In this document: positions 25,925 to 34,545 of the stretch, one piece after another
Numbering within the stretch: the stretch's first letter is position 1
How the letters are laid out: every line of letters starts with the position of its first letter
Assembly (NCBI RefSeq): GCF_900162695.1
Contig: NZ_FUIH01000007.1
Location: 1,054,001-1,118,000, forward strand
Reading direction: 5' to 3'
Origin: Virgibacillus siamensis
Lineage (GTDB): Bacteria; Bacillota; Bacilli; Bacillales; Amphibacillaceae
Length of the DNA stretch: 64,000 bases
The notes under the pieces: generated by a model
Databases searched by the model: none
The model's input: the letters and a program-made list of their open reading frames with translations, nothing else
Told to the model about the DNA's origin: nothing
Translations under genes and position numbers: made by a program

Positions 25925-26827
25925 ATGAGTGTATATGTAAATAAAGATACAAAAGTTATTGTCCAGGGAATTACTGGCGGTACTGCCAAATTCCATACAA
26001 AACAAATGCTTGATTACGGTACAAAAATCGTTGGTGGTGTAACACCGAAAAAAGGCGGATCTGAAGTGGAAGGAGTACCTGTATTTAATACAGTAAAAGA
26101 AGCTGTGGATGCAACAGGCGCTACTGCTTCCGTTATTTATGTTCCTGCCCCATTTGCAGCAGATGCTATTCTTGAAGCAGTGGACGCGGAACTGGATCTG
26201 GCAATCTGTATCACGGAACACATTCCGGTTATGGATATGGTAAAAGTAAAACGTTACATGGAAGGGAAGAAAACCCGTCTGGTAGGTCCAAACTGCCCTG
26301 GTGTTATTACAGCAGATGAATGTAAAATTGGTATCATGCCAGGATACATTCATAAAAAAGGACATATCGGTGTTGTTTCCCGTTCTGGTACATTGACTTA
26401 TGAAGCAGTACATCAATTATCCGAAGAAGGCTATGGCCAAACAACTGCTGTTGGTATCGGCGGCGACCCTGTAAATGGCACGAACTTCATTGATGTTCTT
26501 TCAGCATTCAATGACGATCCGGAAACAGAAGCAGTCGTTATGATTGGCGAAATTGGCGGTACTGCTGAGGAAGAAGCGGCTGAATGGGTGAAAGCCAATA
26601 TGAAGAAACCTGTAATTGGCTTTATTGGCGGCGCTACAGCACCTCCAGGCAAACGCATGGGTCATGCTGGTGCAATTATTTCCGGCGGTAAAGGTACTGC
26701 TGATGAGAAAATCCGTGTTATGAATGAATGCGGAATTAAGGTTGCCGAAACACCTGCTGAGATTGGTGAAACCATGATTGGTGTTCTGAAAGAAAATAAC
26801 CTGGATGAAAAATGTAAAACCCACTAA
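25925..26827 (+). CDS. sucD: Succinyl-CoA synthetase, alpha subunit
   Basis: The alpha subunit (300 residues) binds CoA and carries the phosphorylated histidine, in GKRMGHAGAII (about residue 247). The N-terminal Rossmann-like CoA-binding part includes VQGITGGTAKFHTKQML. AGAAAGGACGGA precedes the ATG. It ends just before a terminator. Confidence 0.98.
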   Translation: MSVYVNKDTKVIVQGITGGTAKFHTKQMLDYGTKIVGGVTPKKGGSEVEGVPVFNTVKEAVDATGATASVIYVPAPFAADAILEAVDAELDLAICITEHIPVMDMVKVKRYMEGKKTRLVGPNCPGVITADECKIGIMPGYIHKKGHIGVVSRSGTLTYEAVHQLSEEGYGQTTAVGIGGDPVNGTNFIDVLSAFNDDPETEAVVMIGEIGGTAEEEAAEWVKANMKKPVIGFIGGATAPPGKRMGHAGAIISGGKGTADEKIRVMNECGIKVAETPAEIGETMIGVLKENNLDEKCKTH

Positions 26828-26837
26828 ATATGAAACA

Positions 26838-26873
26838 GGAACCCAAAGCTGCAATGTTTTGGGTTCCATTTAT
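26838..26873 (+). terminator. Terminator of sucCD
   Basis: GGAACCCAAA (26838-26847) pairs with 26858-26867 across a 10-nt loop; an A/T-rich tail follows. Confidence 0.72.
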
Positions 26874-26902
26874 AATAAAAAAATAGAATAGGAAGTGATC
26901 GA

Positions 26903-27808
26903 TTGGAAGCAGTGCGTAAACGGTTAATTCACCTCAGCAGATGCCGCGGAATTTCCCGCCGATCAGTTAGAAGGTTTTCCCGATATGACCCCACCTTAAA
27001 AAGCATTTATAAACTTTCTGCGAACGAGATCAGCAAATTTTTTTCTATCCCGCATAAACAGGCTTCATTATTCTATTTTGACCTTCATAGTAAACCACTT
27101 ACCAAACAGATTTTACATGATATTTCCTCTTGCAGGGTGATTACTTTAGTTGACGAAGACTATCCCATTGTGTTAAAAACTATTAAAGATGCGCCTCTTG
27201 TCCTGTATGCCCTGGGAGACACCGGATTATTGAATAAGTTTCCTTTATTAAGTGTGATTGGAACACGCAACCCATCACAGGATGCATTGTCCAAAATGGA
27301 GAAATTCGTTGTTCCGCTCGTCCGCAAAAATTGGGTAATTGTTAGTGGAATGGCAACTGGAATTGACAGTATGGCACATCAACAGGCTCTTAAATATAAT
27401 GGACATACCATTGCGGTATTAGGCGGTGGGTTCCATCATATCTATCCTAAACATAATATCTTATTATTCAAACAAATATGTGAAAGCGGTCTTGTATTAT
27501 CGGAATATCCCCCCGATTTGCCGCCTCAGCGTTATCATTTCCCTGAGAGGAACCGAATTATCAGCGGTCTCAGTTTCGGGACACTGGTTATCGAGGCAAC
27601 TGAACGAAGTGGTACGCTTATTACGGTTGATCAGGCATTGGATCAGGGAAGAGAAGTATATGCTGTTCCGGGGAACCCATTACGGCTTCAATCAATAGGA
27701 TGTCATAAAATGATTCAGGATGGGGCGAAACTGGTACAGGAACCAGAGGATATAATGGAGGATTGGGAACGGATGGAGTTGAATTACAAATCGCTTGGAT
27801 TGGGTTAG
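26903..27808 (+). CDS. dprA: DNA processing protein DprA
   Basis: DprA binds incoming single-stranded DNA during transformation and loads RecA. The 301-residue protein has the Rossmann-like DprA fold with VIGTRNPS (about residue 115), SGMATGIDSMAHQQAL, VLGGGFHHIYPK and FPERNRIISGLS. It ends with EVYAVPGNP. The start is TTG at 26903 with AGGAAGTGAT upstream. The GxN residues usually seen near the end of the fold are replaced by GCH (QSIGCHKMIQDGA). The order sucD-dprA-topA matches B. subtilis. Confidence 0.94.
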   Translation: MEAVRKRLIHLSRCRGISRRSVRRFSRYDPTLKSIYKLSANEISKFFSIPHKQASLFYFDLHSKPLTKQILHDISSCRVITLVDEDYPIVLKTIKDAPLVLYALGDTGLLNKFPLLSVIGTRNPSQDALSKMEKFVVPLVRKNWVIVSGMATGIDSMAHQQALKYNGHTIAVLGGGFHHIYPKHNILLFKQICESGLVLSEYPPDLPPQRYHFPERNRIISGLSFGTLVIEATERSGTLITVDQALDQGREVYAVPGNPLRLQSIGCHKMIQDGAKLVQEPEDIMEDWERMELNYKSLGLG

Positions 27809-27827
27809 TACTATTTTCATAGCATGT

Positions 27828-27856
27828 TTGACAAATGTTAGGTAAATATTTAATAT
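27828..27856 (+). promoter_or_regulatory. Promoter of topA
   Basis: A consensus TTGACA (27828-27833) and TAATAT (27851-27856) are 17 bp apart, 55 bp before topA. Confidence 0.72.
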
Positions 27857-27910
27857 TAGTGAAGATTTCCAAATTATTATTATGGTAACCTCATTCTGGG
27901 AGGAAAGTTC

Positions 27911-29989
27911 ATGTCAGATTACCTGGTGATCGTTGAGTCGCCTGCTAAGGCAAAAACGATCGAACGCTATTTAGGAAAAAAATATAAAGTGAAGGCATCC
28001 ATGGGGCATGTCAGAGACCTGCCAAAAAGCCAAACGGGTGTTGATACTGAAAATAATTTTAAACCGAAATATATTACAATACGCGGGAAAGGCGATGTTC
28101 TGAAAGATTTAAAAAAGTCAGCAAAGAAAGCAAAGAAAATTTACCTTGCTGCCGACCCCGACAGAGAAGGCGAGGCAATTGCCTGGCACCTGGCATATGC
28201 ACTTGGGGTTGATGAAAATTCCGACTGTCGTGTCGTATTTAATGAAATCACCAAAGATGCAATTAAGGAATCATTTAAACATCCCCGATCAATAGATAAT
28301 GACCTTGTTGATGCACAACAGGCAAGACGAATTTTGGACCGTCTGGTGGGCTATAACATCAGTCCCCTGCTTTGGAAGAAAGTAAAGAAAGGGTTAAGTG
28401 CAGGACGGGTTCAGTCAGTTGCTGTCAAATTAATTATTGACCGCGAAAAGGAAATAGAGAACTTTAAGCCGGAAGAATATTGGTCCATTGAAGCAAATTT
28501 CCTGAAAGAGAAGGAAACATTCGAGGGTTCATTTTACGGTTTAAATGGTAAAAAGCACGAATTAAAAACAGAGTCAGACGTTAATGCCATTATGAAACAA
28601 ATGAAAGGTAAGTCGTTCACAGTTGATAAAGTGAATAAACGTGAACGAAAAAGGAATCCTGCCCAACCTTTCACTACCTCATCATTGCAGCAGGAAGCTG
28701 CACGGAAATTAAATTTCCGCGCCAAAAAGACCATGATGGTTGCACAGCAATTATATGAAGGTATAGATCTTGGGAAAAAGTCGGGAGGTATTACCGGTTT
28801 AATTACGTACATGCGTACTGATTCAACCCGTATTTCCGATACTGCAAAACAGGAAGCAAAAGGATACATTGAGGAAAAATACGGCAAAAACTATCTCAGC
28901 TATTACAAGAAGAGCAAGAAAAAAGAAGGTGCTCAGGATGCACACGAGGCAGTCCGGCCAACATCTGTTATGCGTGACCCAAAATCATTAAAACCCATTT
29001 TGTCGAATGATCAATATAAATTGTATAAACTCGTATGGGAACGATTTTTGGCAAGTCAAATGGCGCCTGCTGTGATGGACACAATGACCGTACACTTAAC
29101 AAATAATGGCGTTGAATTTAGAGCAACAGGGTCGAAAATCAAGTTTAAAGGTTTTATGAAGGTATATGTGGAAAGTTCGGATGACAAGAAGAAGGATGAA
29201 AATAAATATCTACCGGAACTTTCAGAAGGGTCAACGGTGGAAGCACAAGACATCACGCCTAATCAGCATTTCACTCAGCCGCCGCCAAGGTATACAGAAG
29301 CAAGACTTGTCCGAACGATGGAAGAACTGGGAATTGGGCGTCCATCAACATACGCTCCAACCTTGGACACGATTCAGAGGCGTAACTATGTTAGCATTGA
29401 CAATAAACGTTTTGTTCCAACAGAGCTAGGTGGAATTGTAATTGATATATTGGAAGAATTTTTCCCGGAAATCATTAATGTGGATTTCACCGTGAAACTT
29501 GAGGGTGATTTGGATTCAATTGAAGAGGGAAAAACAGAGTGGGTAAAATTGCTGGATGATTTCTATGGTAATTTCAGTAAACGGCTGGAAGTTGCCGAGA
29601 AAGAAATGGAAAAGATTGAAATTCGCGATGAACCTGCAGGAATCACTTGTGAGAATTGCGGTCACGAAATGGTTTATAAAATGGGCAGGTACGGCAAATT
29701 CCTGGCTTGCTCCAATTTTCCGGAATGTCGCAATACGAAGCCAATCCTGAAAGAAATTGGTGTTAAATGTCCAAAATGCAAAGAAGGCAATGTTGTTGAA
29801 CGTAAGTCTAAAAAGCGAAGGACATTTTACGGATGTGATCGTTTTCCTGAATGTGACTTTGTATCATGGGATAAGCCAATCTCCAGGCCGTGTCCGAAAT
29901 GTGAATCATTGCTTGTTGAGAAAAAGAGTAAAAAAGAAACCCGTATCCAATGTACAAATTGTGATTACAGGGAAAACGCTCAAACATAA
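27911..29989 (+). CDS. topA: DNA topoisomerase I
   Basis: Type IA topoisomerase that relaxes negative supercoils. The 692-residue protein has an N-terminal Toprim domain (VESPAKAKTIERYL; DPDREGEAIAWH) and the catalytic tyrosine in ITYMRTDSTR (about residue 300). The DNA gate includes EARLVRTMEELGIGRPSTYA. Three C-terminal four-cysteine zinc ribbons follow (about residues 578-690, beginning CENCGHEM, CPKCKEG and CPKCESL). GGGAGGAAAG precedes the ATG. A terminator overlaps the stop. Confidence 0.98.
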   Translation: MSDYLVIVESPAKAKTIERYLGKKYKVKASMGHVRDLPKSQTGVDTENNFKPKYITIRGKGDVLKDLKKSAKKAKKIYLAADPDREGEAIAWHLAYALGVDENSDCRVVFNEITKDAIKESFKHPRSIDNDLVDAQQARRILDRLVGYNISPLLWKKVKKGLSAGRVQSVAVKLIIDREKEIENFKPEEYWSIEANFLKEKETFEGSFYGLNGKKHELKTESDVNAIMKQMKGKSFTVDKVNKRERKRNPAQPFTTSSLQQEAARKLNFRAKKTMMVAQQLYEGIDLGKKSGGITGLITYMRTDSTRISDTAKQEAKGYIEEKYGKNYLSYYKKSKKKEGAQDAHEAVRPTSVMRDPKSLKPILSNDQYKLYKLVWERFLASQMAPAVMDTMTVHLTNNGVEFRATGSKIKFKGFMKVYVESSDDKKKDENKYLPELSEGSTVEAQDITPNQHFTQPPPRYTEARLVRTMEELGIGRPSTYAPTLDTIQRRNYVSIDNKRFVPTELGGIVIDILEEFFPEIINVDFTVKLEGDLDSIEEGKTEWVKLLDDFYGNFSKRLEVAEKEMEKIEIRDEPAGITCENCGHEMVYKMGRYGKFLACSNFPECRNTKPILKEIGVKCPKCKEGNVVERKSKKRRTFYGCDRFPECDFVSWDKPISRPCPKCESLLVEKKSKKETRIQCTNCDYRENAQT

Positions 29990-30014
29990 CTGTCCATTTA
30001 TTGGGCAGTTTTTT
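29988..30014 (+). terminator. Terminator of topA
   Basis: AACTGTCC (29988-29995) pairs with 30003-30010 (one G-T pair, 7-nt loop), followed by TTTT. The first two bases belong to the topA stop codon. Confidence 0.78.
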
Positions 30015-30077
30015 CTTTGTTTTCATGGTTTTATCTGCAGGGATAAGGGAATCATGGCTATATGGAAGGAGGAATTT

Positions 30078-30395
30078 ATGATGATGGAAAGAAAATCATA
30101 TTTTGTTGCGGTTGATTTTAAAGAAGTACGTGAAATGTCAATACCTGATAACGAGATTGAATTTGAAATTGTTGCGACCCCGGATGAAGTGAAGGAATTA
30201 GAGGAATTGTTCAGGGATACAAAAAAGGATGGACGAAAAGCAGCCGAATATATAGGAAAACCTTTCGATGAGTGGGGTGCTGATGATAAGCGTACACATT
30301 ATGATGAGCATTTAATCGAAATTTACCGGTTTATTCATGGGCTCGGCACTGCAGAAACAAAAGAACGTATTGAACAGTTGAAGTTATTCGGGTAA
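30078..30395 (+). CDS. Conserved-looking hypothetical protein between topA and xerC
   Basis: I do not recognise this 105-residue protein. It starts at one of three consecutive ATG codons (30078, 30081, 30084) behind a strong GGAAGGAGG. The same frame is open back to 29757, but that part overlaps topA and is not coding. The product is acidic and has no signal peptide or membrane segment. It has an N-terminal beta-like part (RKSYFVAVDF), a helical middle rich in E, D and K (TPDEVKELEELF), an FDEWGADDKR segment and a helical C-terminus (TAETKERIEQL). It occupies the place where B. subtilis has trmFO but does not resemble a methyltransferase. A perfect 16-bp palindrome (30412-30427) follows. Confidence 0.72.
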   Translation: MMMERKSYFVAVDFKEVREMSIPDNEIEFEIVATPDEVKELEELFRDTKKDGRKAAEYIGKPFDEWGADDKRTHYDEHLIEIYRFIHGLGTAETKERIEQLKLFG

Positions 30396-30440
30396 GACTG
30401 GGAGTCATGTTAACTTTTAGAAAAGTTCAATTGTTGTTCA

Positions 30441-30621
30441 TTGACTATTTTTTAGGTAAAAGCTATAATTGTGCATTGGTAAGGAATTATACTTGACACG
30501 TGCATTGCATTTGTTATATTAACCACGCATTGCATAAAAAATTTGCCGGGTTGAAGGCAATTCAGAATTTTATTATAATTTTGTTAAGTTTATTGCTTTT
30601 CACTTTTGAATATGTTATGAT
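30441..30621 (+). promoter_or_regulatory. Four tandem promoter-like hexamer pairs before xerC
   Basis: Within 180 bp four well-spaced hexamer pairs occur. P1 is TTGACT (30441) with TATAAT (30464), spacer 17. P2 is TTGACA (30493) with TATATT (30515), spacer 16. P3 is TTGAAG (30551) with TATAAT (30574), spacer 17. P4 is TTGCTT (30593) with TATGAT (30616), spacer 17 and extended by TG. GCATTGCAT occurs at 30502-30510 (inside the P2 spacer) and again at 30527-30535. The region is A/T-rich, so some pairs may be chance. Confidence 0.6.
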
Positions 30622-30648
30622 TTATTCGCTGTTTGGCGGGGTGAAAAA

Positions 30649-31593
30649 TTGAATACTTTTAAAGCATATTGTGAAGCTTTTGTTGAATACCTGCAAATCG
30701 AAAAAAATGCTTCGCCCTATACCGTTAAATATTATGTGAAAGATTTAGAAAACTTTTTTGACTTTTTAAATGCAGAAGGGGTTGCAGGACTGGAACAGGT
30801 TGATACCAAAGTTGTCCGTGTTTACTTGACAAATTTGCACGATCATAAGCTGAGCAGGCGCACTGTATCCAGAAAAATTTCCAGTCTCCGAAGCTTTTAT
30901 AAGTTTCTGGAGAGGGAAGACTATGTGAAAACGAATCCCTTTTTACAAATAAAACTTCCAAAAGCCAGTAAACCGATTCCTGGGTTTTTATTTCAGGAGG
31001 AATTAAAGAAGTTGTTTGAAGTTAGTGATTTAACGGATCCTTTAGGGCAAAGAGACCAGGCAATTTTGGAAACTTTCTATGCGACAGGATTACGTGTCAG
31101 CGAATGCCAGGGTTTACGGCTGAAAGATATTGATTTTTCTGTTGGCACCATGTTTATTAAAGGTAAAGGGAATAAGGAACGTTATATTCCATTTGGACGT
31201 TTCGCCGAAATTGCCCTTGAAACTTACATACATGATGGAAGGAATCGACTTTTGCAAAAATGCCGGGACACACCCGATTATGTATTTCTGAATGCAAAAG
31301 GAAAACCGCTGACTGCCAGAGGAATGCGATTGGTTCTTAACAAGATGGTGGAACGAGCGGCTTTAACCGTGCACGTCCACCCGCATAAACTCCGTCATAC
31401 ATTTGCAACACATCTGCTGAATGAAGGAGCGGATTTGCGAGGGGTACAGGAGCTGCTGGGACATGAGAATCTGTCAGCAACACAAATATACACACATGTG
31501 ACGAAAGATCGTTTGCGAAGTGTATATATGAATAGCCATCCCAGAGCGAGTGGCCATAATTCTGTTCAAAGAGGTGATCATCGTGGCGAATGA
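30649..31593 (+). CDS. xerC: Tyrosine recombinase XerC (CodV)
   Basis: XerC/CodV resolves chromosome dimers at dif with its partner recombinase. The 314-residue protein has the N-terminal SAM-like core-binding domain (about residues 1-90) and the catalytic domain. The latter shows arginine in TGLRVSE, the HPHKLRHTFATHLL box and LLGHENLSATQIYTHV with the nucleophilic tyrosine near its end. The start is TTG at 30649 with GGGGTG seven bases upstream. The last 11 bp overlap clpQ. Confidence 0.95.
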   Translation: MNTFKAYCEAFVEYLQIEKNASPYTVKYYVKDLENFFDFLNAEGVAGLEQVDTKVVRVYLTNLHDHKLSRRTVSRKISSLRSFYKFLEREDYVKTNPFLQIKLPKASKPIPGFLFQEELKKLFEVSDLTDPLGQRDQAILETFYATGLRVSECQGLRLKDIDFSVGTMFIKGKGNKERYIPFGRFAEIALETYIHDGRNRLLQKCRDTPDYVFLNAKGKPLTARGMRLVLNKMVERAALTVHVHPHKLRHTFATHLLNEGADLRGVQELLGHENLSATQIYTHVTKDRLRSVYMNSHPRASGHNSVQRGDHRGE

Positions 31594-32128
31594 ATTTCAT
31601 GCCACAACTATTTTTGCCATTCAGCATAAAGGACAATGTGCCATGAGTGGCGATGGTCAGGTTACATTGGGAAATGCTGTAGTCATGAAACATAAAGCCC
31701 GAAAAGTACGTACTTTATTCAACGGGAAAGTTTTAGCGGGATTTGCCGGTTCCGTCGCAGATGCTTTTACGCTTTTTGAGAAATTTGAAGGGAAGCTGGA
31801 GGCATTCGATGGAAATCTGGCAAGAGCATCTGTTGAATTAGCGCAAGAATGGCGTAGTGATAAAGTACTTCGGAAGCTGGAAGCAATGCTGATTGTCATG
31901 AATAAGGAAAAGATGTTTCTGGTTTCCGGGACCGGTGAAGTAATTGAGCCTGATGACGGGATACTCGCAATTGGCTCGGGTGGAAATTATGCATTGAGTG
32001 CCGGAAGGGCTTTAGTCAGATATTCAAATGATTTAACCGCGAAAGACATTGCCCGGGCGGCACTTGAGGTTGCCGGTGAAATATGTGTCTATACGAATGA
32101 TCGTATAACATTAGAGGTAATTGATTAA
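31583..32128 (+). CDS. clpQ: ATP-dependent protease peptidase subunit ClpQ (HslV/CodW)
   Basis: ClpQ is the proteasome-like peptidase that works with the ClpY ATPase. I choose GTG at 31583 (181 residues) because GAGGTGATC lies 6 nt upstream and the length equals B. subtilis ClpQ; the longer frame from 31550 lies in xerC. The N-terminus reads MANEFHATTIFAIQH. The TT pair aligns with the N-terminal threonines of E. coli HslV, and the residue after the start is alanine rather than the serine reported as catalytic in B. subtilis. Segments SGDGQVT, GFAGSVADAFTLFE and AIGSGGNYA are conserved. Confidence 0.95.
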   Translation: MANEFHATTIFAIQHKGQCAMSGDGQVTLGNAVVMKHKARKVRTLFNGKVLAGFAGSVADAFTLFEKFEGKLEAFDGNLARASVELAQEWRSDKVLRKLEAMLIVMNKEKMFLVSGTGEVIEPDDGILAIGSGGNYALSAGRALVRYSNDLTAKDIARAALEVAGEICVYTNDRITLEVID

Positions 32129-32148
32129 TAAGGAGGCCTTTGTTACCA

Positions 32149-33540
32149 ATGGCAATTGATTACACTCCAAAACAAATTGTGGGTCAATTAGATAAATATA
32201 TAATTGGTCAGAACAATGCCAAGAAATCAGTGGCTGTTGCACTGCGAAATCGCTATCGGCGTATGAAACTGGATGATTCCATTAAGGAAGAGATCGTCCC
32301 GAAAAACATCCTTATGATAGGACCGACAGGAGTAGGTAAAACAGAGGTTGCCCGACGACTTGCGAAGCTGGTAGGCGCCCCTTTTGTAAAGGTGGAGGCG
32401 ACAAAGTTTACCGAAGTGGGCTATGTTGGCCGGGATGTGGAATCGATGGTTCGTGATCTCGTTGAAATGTCACTGCGAATGGTCAAGGAAGAGAAAATGC
32501 ATGAGGTTGAAGGTCAGGCTGAGAAGGAAGCAAATAAGCAGCTTGTCAAAATGCTTGTACCTCAGGCAAAGAAGCAGAACAACATGAAAAACCCATTTGA
32601 GATGCTTTTCCCTGGTCAGTCAGAAGAGAATGATGACGAGGCTGAACCGAAAGATGAAGAGATCAAAAACAAACGCAATCGGATTGAACATCAGCTTGCA
32701 TTGGGTGAACTTGAAGATCATATTGTAACGGTGGAAATCGAGGAAACCCCGCCTTCTATGTTTGATATGCTGCAAGGTTCGGGTATGGAACAAATGGGTA
32801 TGAATATGCAAGATGCTTTTGGGCAATTTATGCCGAAAAAAAAGAAGAAACGTAAACTTTCTGTATCAGAGGCAAGAAAAGTTTTGACACAGCAGGAAGC
32901 ACAAAAGCTTGTTGATATGGAAGAGGCATCACAGGAAGCGATACAACGTGCTGAACAATCCGGTATTATCTTTATTGATGAAATCGATAAAGTTGCTGCA
33001 AAACAGGATAATTCAGCAAATGTATCACGAGAAGGTGTCCAGCGTGATATCTTACCAATTGTGGAAGGTTCAACAATTGTAACGAAGCAGGGACCGGTGA
33101 AAACGGATCATATGCTTTTTATCGCCGCGGGGGCTTTTCATATGGCAAAACCATCTGATTTGATTCCTGAACTGCAGGGGAGATTTCCGATCCGGGTAGA
33201 ACTGGATAAATTGTCCGTGGATGATTTCAAGCGAATATTGAAGGAACCTTCCAATGCATTGCTTAAACAATATACAGCATTGCTTAAAACTGAAGGTATA
33301 AATGTCATTTTTACAGACGAAGCTATAGATAGACTGGCAGAAATTGCATATGAAGTAAATCAGGAAACAGATAACATCGGTGCCAGAAGACTCCATACCA
33401 TTTTGGAGAAACTTTTGGAAGATTTATCATTCGAAGCACCTGATATAAATATGGAGAAGATTGATATTACCGGTGACTATGTGGATAAAAAATTAAGTAC
33501 TATTGTAAAAAACAAGGATTTAAGTCAATTTATATTATAA
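32149..33540 (+). CDS. clpY: ATP-dependent protease ATPase subunit ClpY (HslU)
   Basis: ClpY is the AAA+ unfoldase that feeds proteins to ClpQ. The 463-residue protein shows Walker A GPTGVGKTE (about residue 60), a variable intermediate (I) domain at about 115-240 with a charged insertion, Walker B IIFIDEIDK (about 270), and a C-terminal segment ending NKDLSQFIL. I use the ATG at 32149 (MAIDYTPKQIVGQ); an in-frame TTG at 32140 is only 3 nt from the AGGAGG site. It is 20 bp after clpQ and 27 bp before codY. Confidence 0.96.
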   Translation: MAIDYTPKQIVGQLDKYIIGQNNAKKSVAVALRNRYRRMKLDDSIKEEIVPKNILMIGPTGVGKTEVARRLAKLVGAPFVKVEATKFTEVGYVGRDVESMVRDLVEMSLRMVKEEKMHEVEGQAEKEANKQLVKMLVPQAKKQNNMKNPFEMLFPGQSEENDDEAEPKDEEIKNKRNRIEHQLALGELEDHIVTVEIEETPPSMFDMLQGSGMEQMGMNMQDAFGQFMPKKKKKRKLSVSEARKVLTQQEAQKLVDMEEASQEAIQRAEQSGIIFIDEIDKVAAKQDNSANVSREGVQRDILPIVEGSTIVTKQGPVKTDHMLFIAAGAFHMAKPSDLIPELQGRFPIRVELDKLSVDDFKRILKEPSNALLKQYTALLKTEGINVIFTDEAIDRLAEIAYEVNQETDNIGARRLHTILEKLLEDLSFEAPDINMEKIDITGDYVDKKLSTIVKNKDLSQFIL

Positions 33541-33567
33541 ATCGAATTATCGAAATGGAGGATTATT

Positions 33568-34347
33568 ATGGAACTTTTAGATCGAGCAAGAAAAATCAAC
33601 GCAATGCTGCAGAAAGCCACAGGAAAATCGGTAAACTTTAATGAGATGTCTGCATCACTGAGGGAGGTTATCAAGGGAAATATTTTCATCCTCAGCAGAC
33701 GCGGTAAATTACTTGGATTTGCGATCAATCAGGAAATTGAAAATGATCGTATGAAAGCAATGCTGGAGGACCGACAGTTTCCGGAAGAATATACGCAGGG
33801 ACTTTACGGAATTTATGAGACTACAGCAAACCTTGATATTGACAGTCCGTATACCGCATTCCCTGTTGAAAACCGTGAACTGTTTAAAAATGGTTTAACA
33901 ACTATCGTGCCAATCATTGGCGGCGGTGAACGTCTGGGAACATTGGTGTTAAGCAGACTTACTGATAGTTTCAGTGATGATGATTTATTGTTGGCAGAAT
34001 ATGGTGCAACCGTTGTAGGCATGGAGATTCTTCACGAAAAAACGGAAGAAATCGAAGTGGAAGCACGAAGCAAAGCGGTTGTTCAAATGGCAATCAGCTC
34101 ATTGTCTTACAGTGAACTGGAAGCAATTGACCATATCTTTGAGGAATTGAATGGAAATGAAGGGCTGCTTGTTGCTAGTAAAATAGCTGATAGAGTCGGC
34201 ATTACCCGTTCGGTTATTGTAAATGCACTGCGTAAGCTGGAAAGTGCCGGTGTTATTGAATCACGTTCACTTGGAATGAAAGGAACTTACATTAAAGTTC
34301 TAAACGATAAATTTCTTGTTGAACTTGAAAAACTGAGATCAAGATAA
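33568..34347 (+). CDS. codY: GTP- and branched-chain amino acid-sensing repressor CodY
   Basis: CodY is the global nutrient regulator that binds GTP and isoleucine/valine and represses stationary-phase genes. The 259-residue protein has an N-terminal GAF domain (ligand pocket, about residues 1-155) and a C-terminal winged HTH with ASKIADRVGITRSVIVNALRKL (about 203-224). TGGAGGATT precedes the ATG. It ends the xerC-clpQ-clpY-codY operon, as in B. subtilis, and is followed by a terminator. The flagellar cluster that follows in B. subtilis is absent. Confidence 0.98.
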   Translation: MELLDRARKINAMLQKATGKSVNFNEMSASLREVIKGNIFILSRRGKLLGFAINQEIENDRMKAMLEDRQFPEEYTQGLYGIYETTANLDIDSPYTAFPVENRELFKNGLTTIVPIIGGGERLGTLVLSRLTDSFSDDDLLLAEYGATVVGMEILHEKTEEIEVEARSKAVVQMAISSLSYSELEAIDHIFEELNGNEGLLVASKIADRVGITRSVIVNALRKLESAGVIESRSLGMKGTYIKVLNDKFLVELEKLRSR

Positions 34348-34400
34348 GTTTTCAATGGTTAACCAATATACTGGATTTGCTAAAAGGCAATTCAAAGTAA

Positions 34401-34437
34401 AGTGGCCCTCTCTTCAAAGTGAGGGCTGCTTTTATAT
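34401..34437 (+). terminator. Terminator of codY operon
   Basis: A 10-bp stem (34401-34410 with 34421-34430, two G-T pairs, loop TCTTCAAAGT) is followed by TTTATATT. Confidence 0.8.
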
Positions 34438-34510
34438 TATGTGATAGGGTTGTTTGCTGTATGCATGTAGTGTCTATATGAATCCGATAAGCTAAATCGC
34501 ATATTAATGC

Positions 34511-34539
34511 TTGATTGCCATGAGTTGATATGATATATT
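34511..34539 (+). promoter_or_regulatory. Promoter of rpsB
   Basis: TTGATT (34511-34516) and TATATT (34534-34539) are 17 bp apart; TG one base before the -10 extends it. The predicted start near 34546 leaves a leader of about 145 nt. Between the codY terminator and this promoter I see nothing else. Confidence 0.72.
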
Positions 34540-34545
34540 AATTTT

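Noticed and set aside
29757..30077. Long open frame that would extend the small topA-xerC gene upstream
   Set aside because: It lies in another frame of topA, and the ribosome binding site and ATG cluster at 30064-30086 clearly define the later start.
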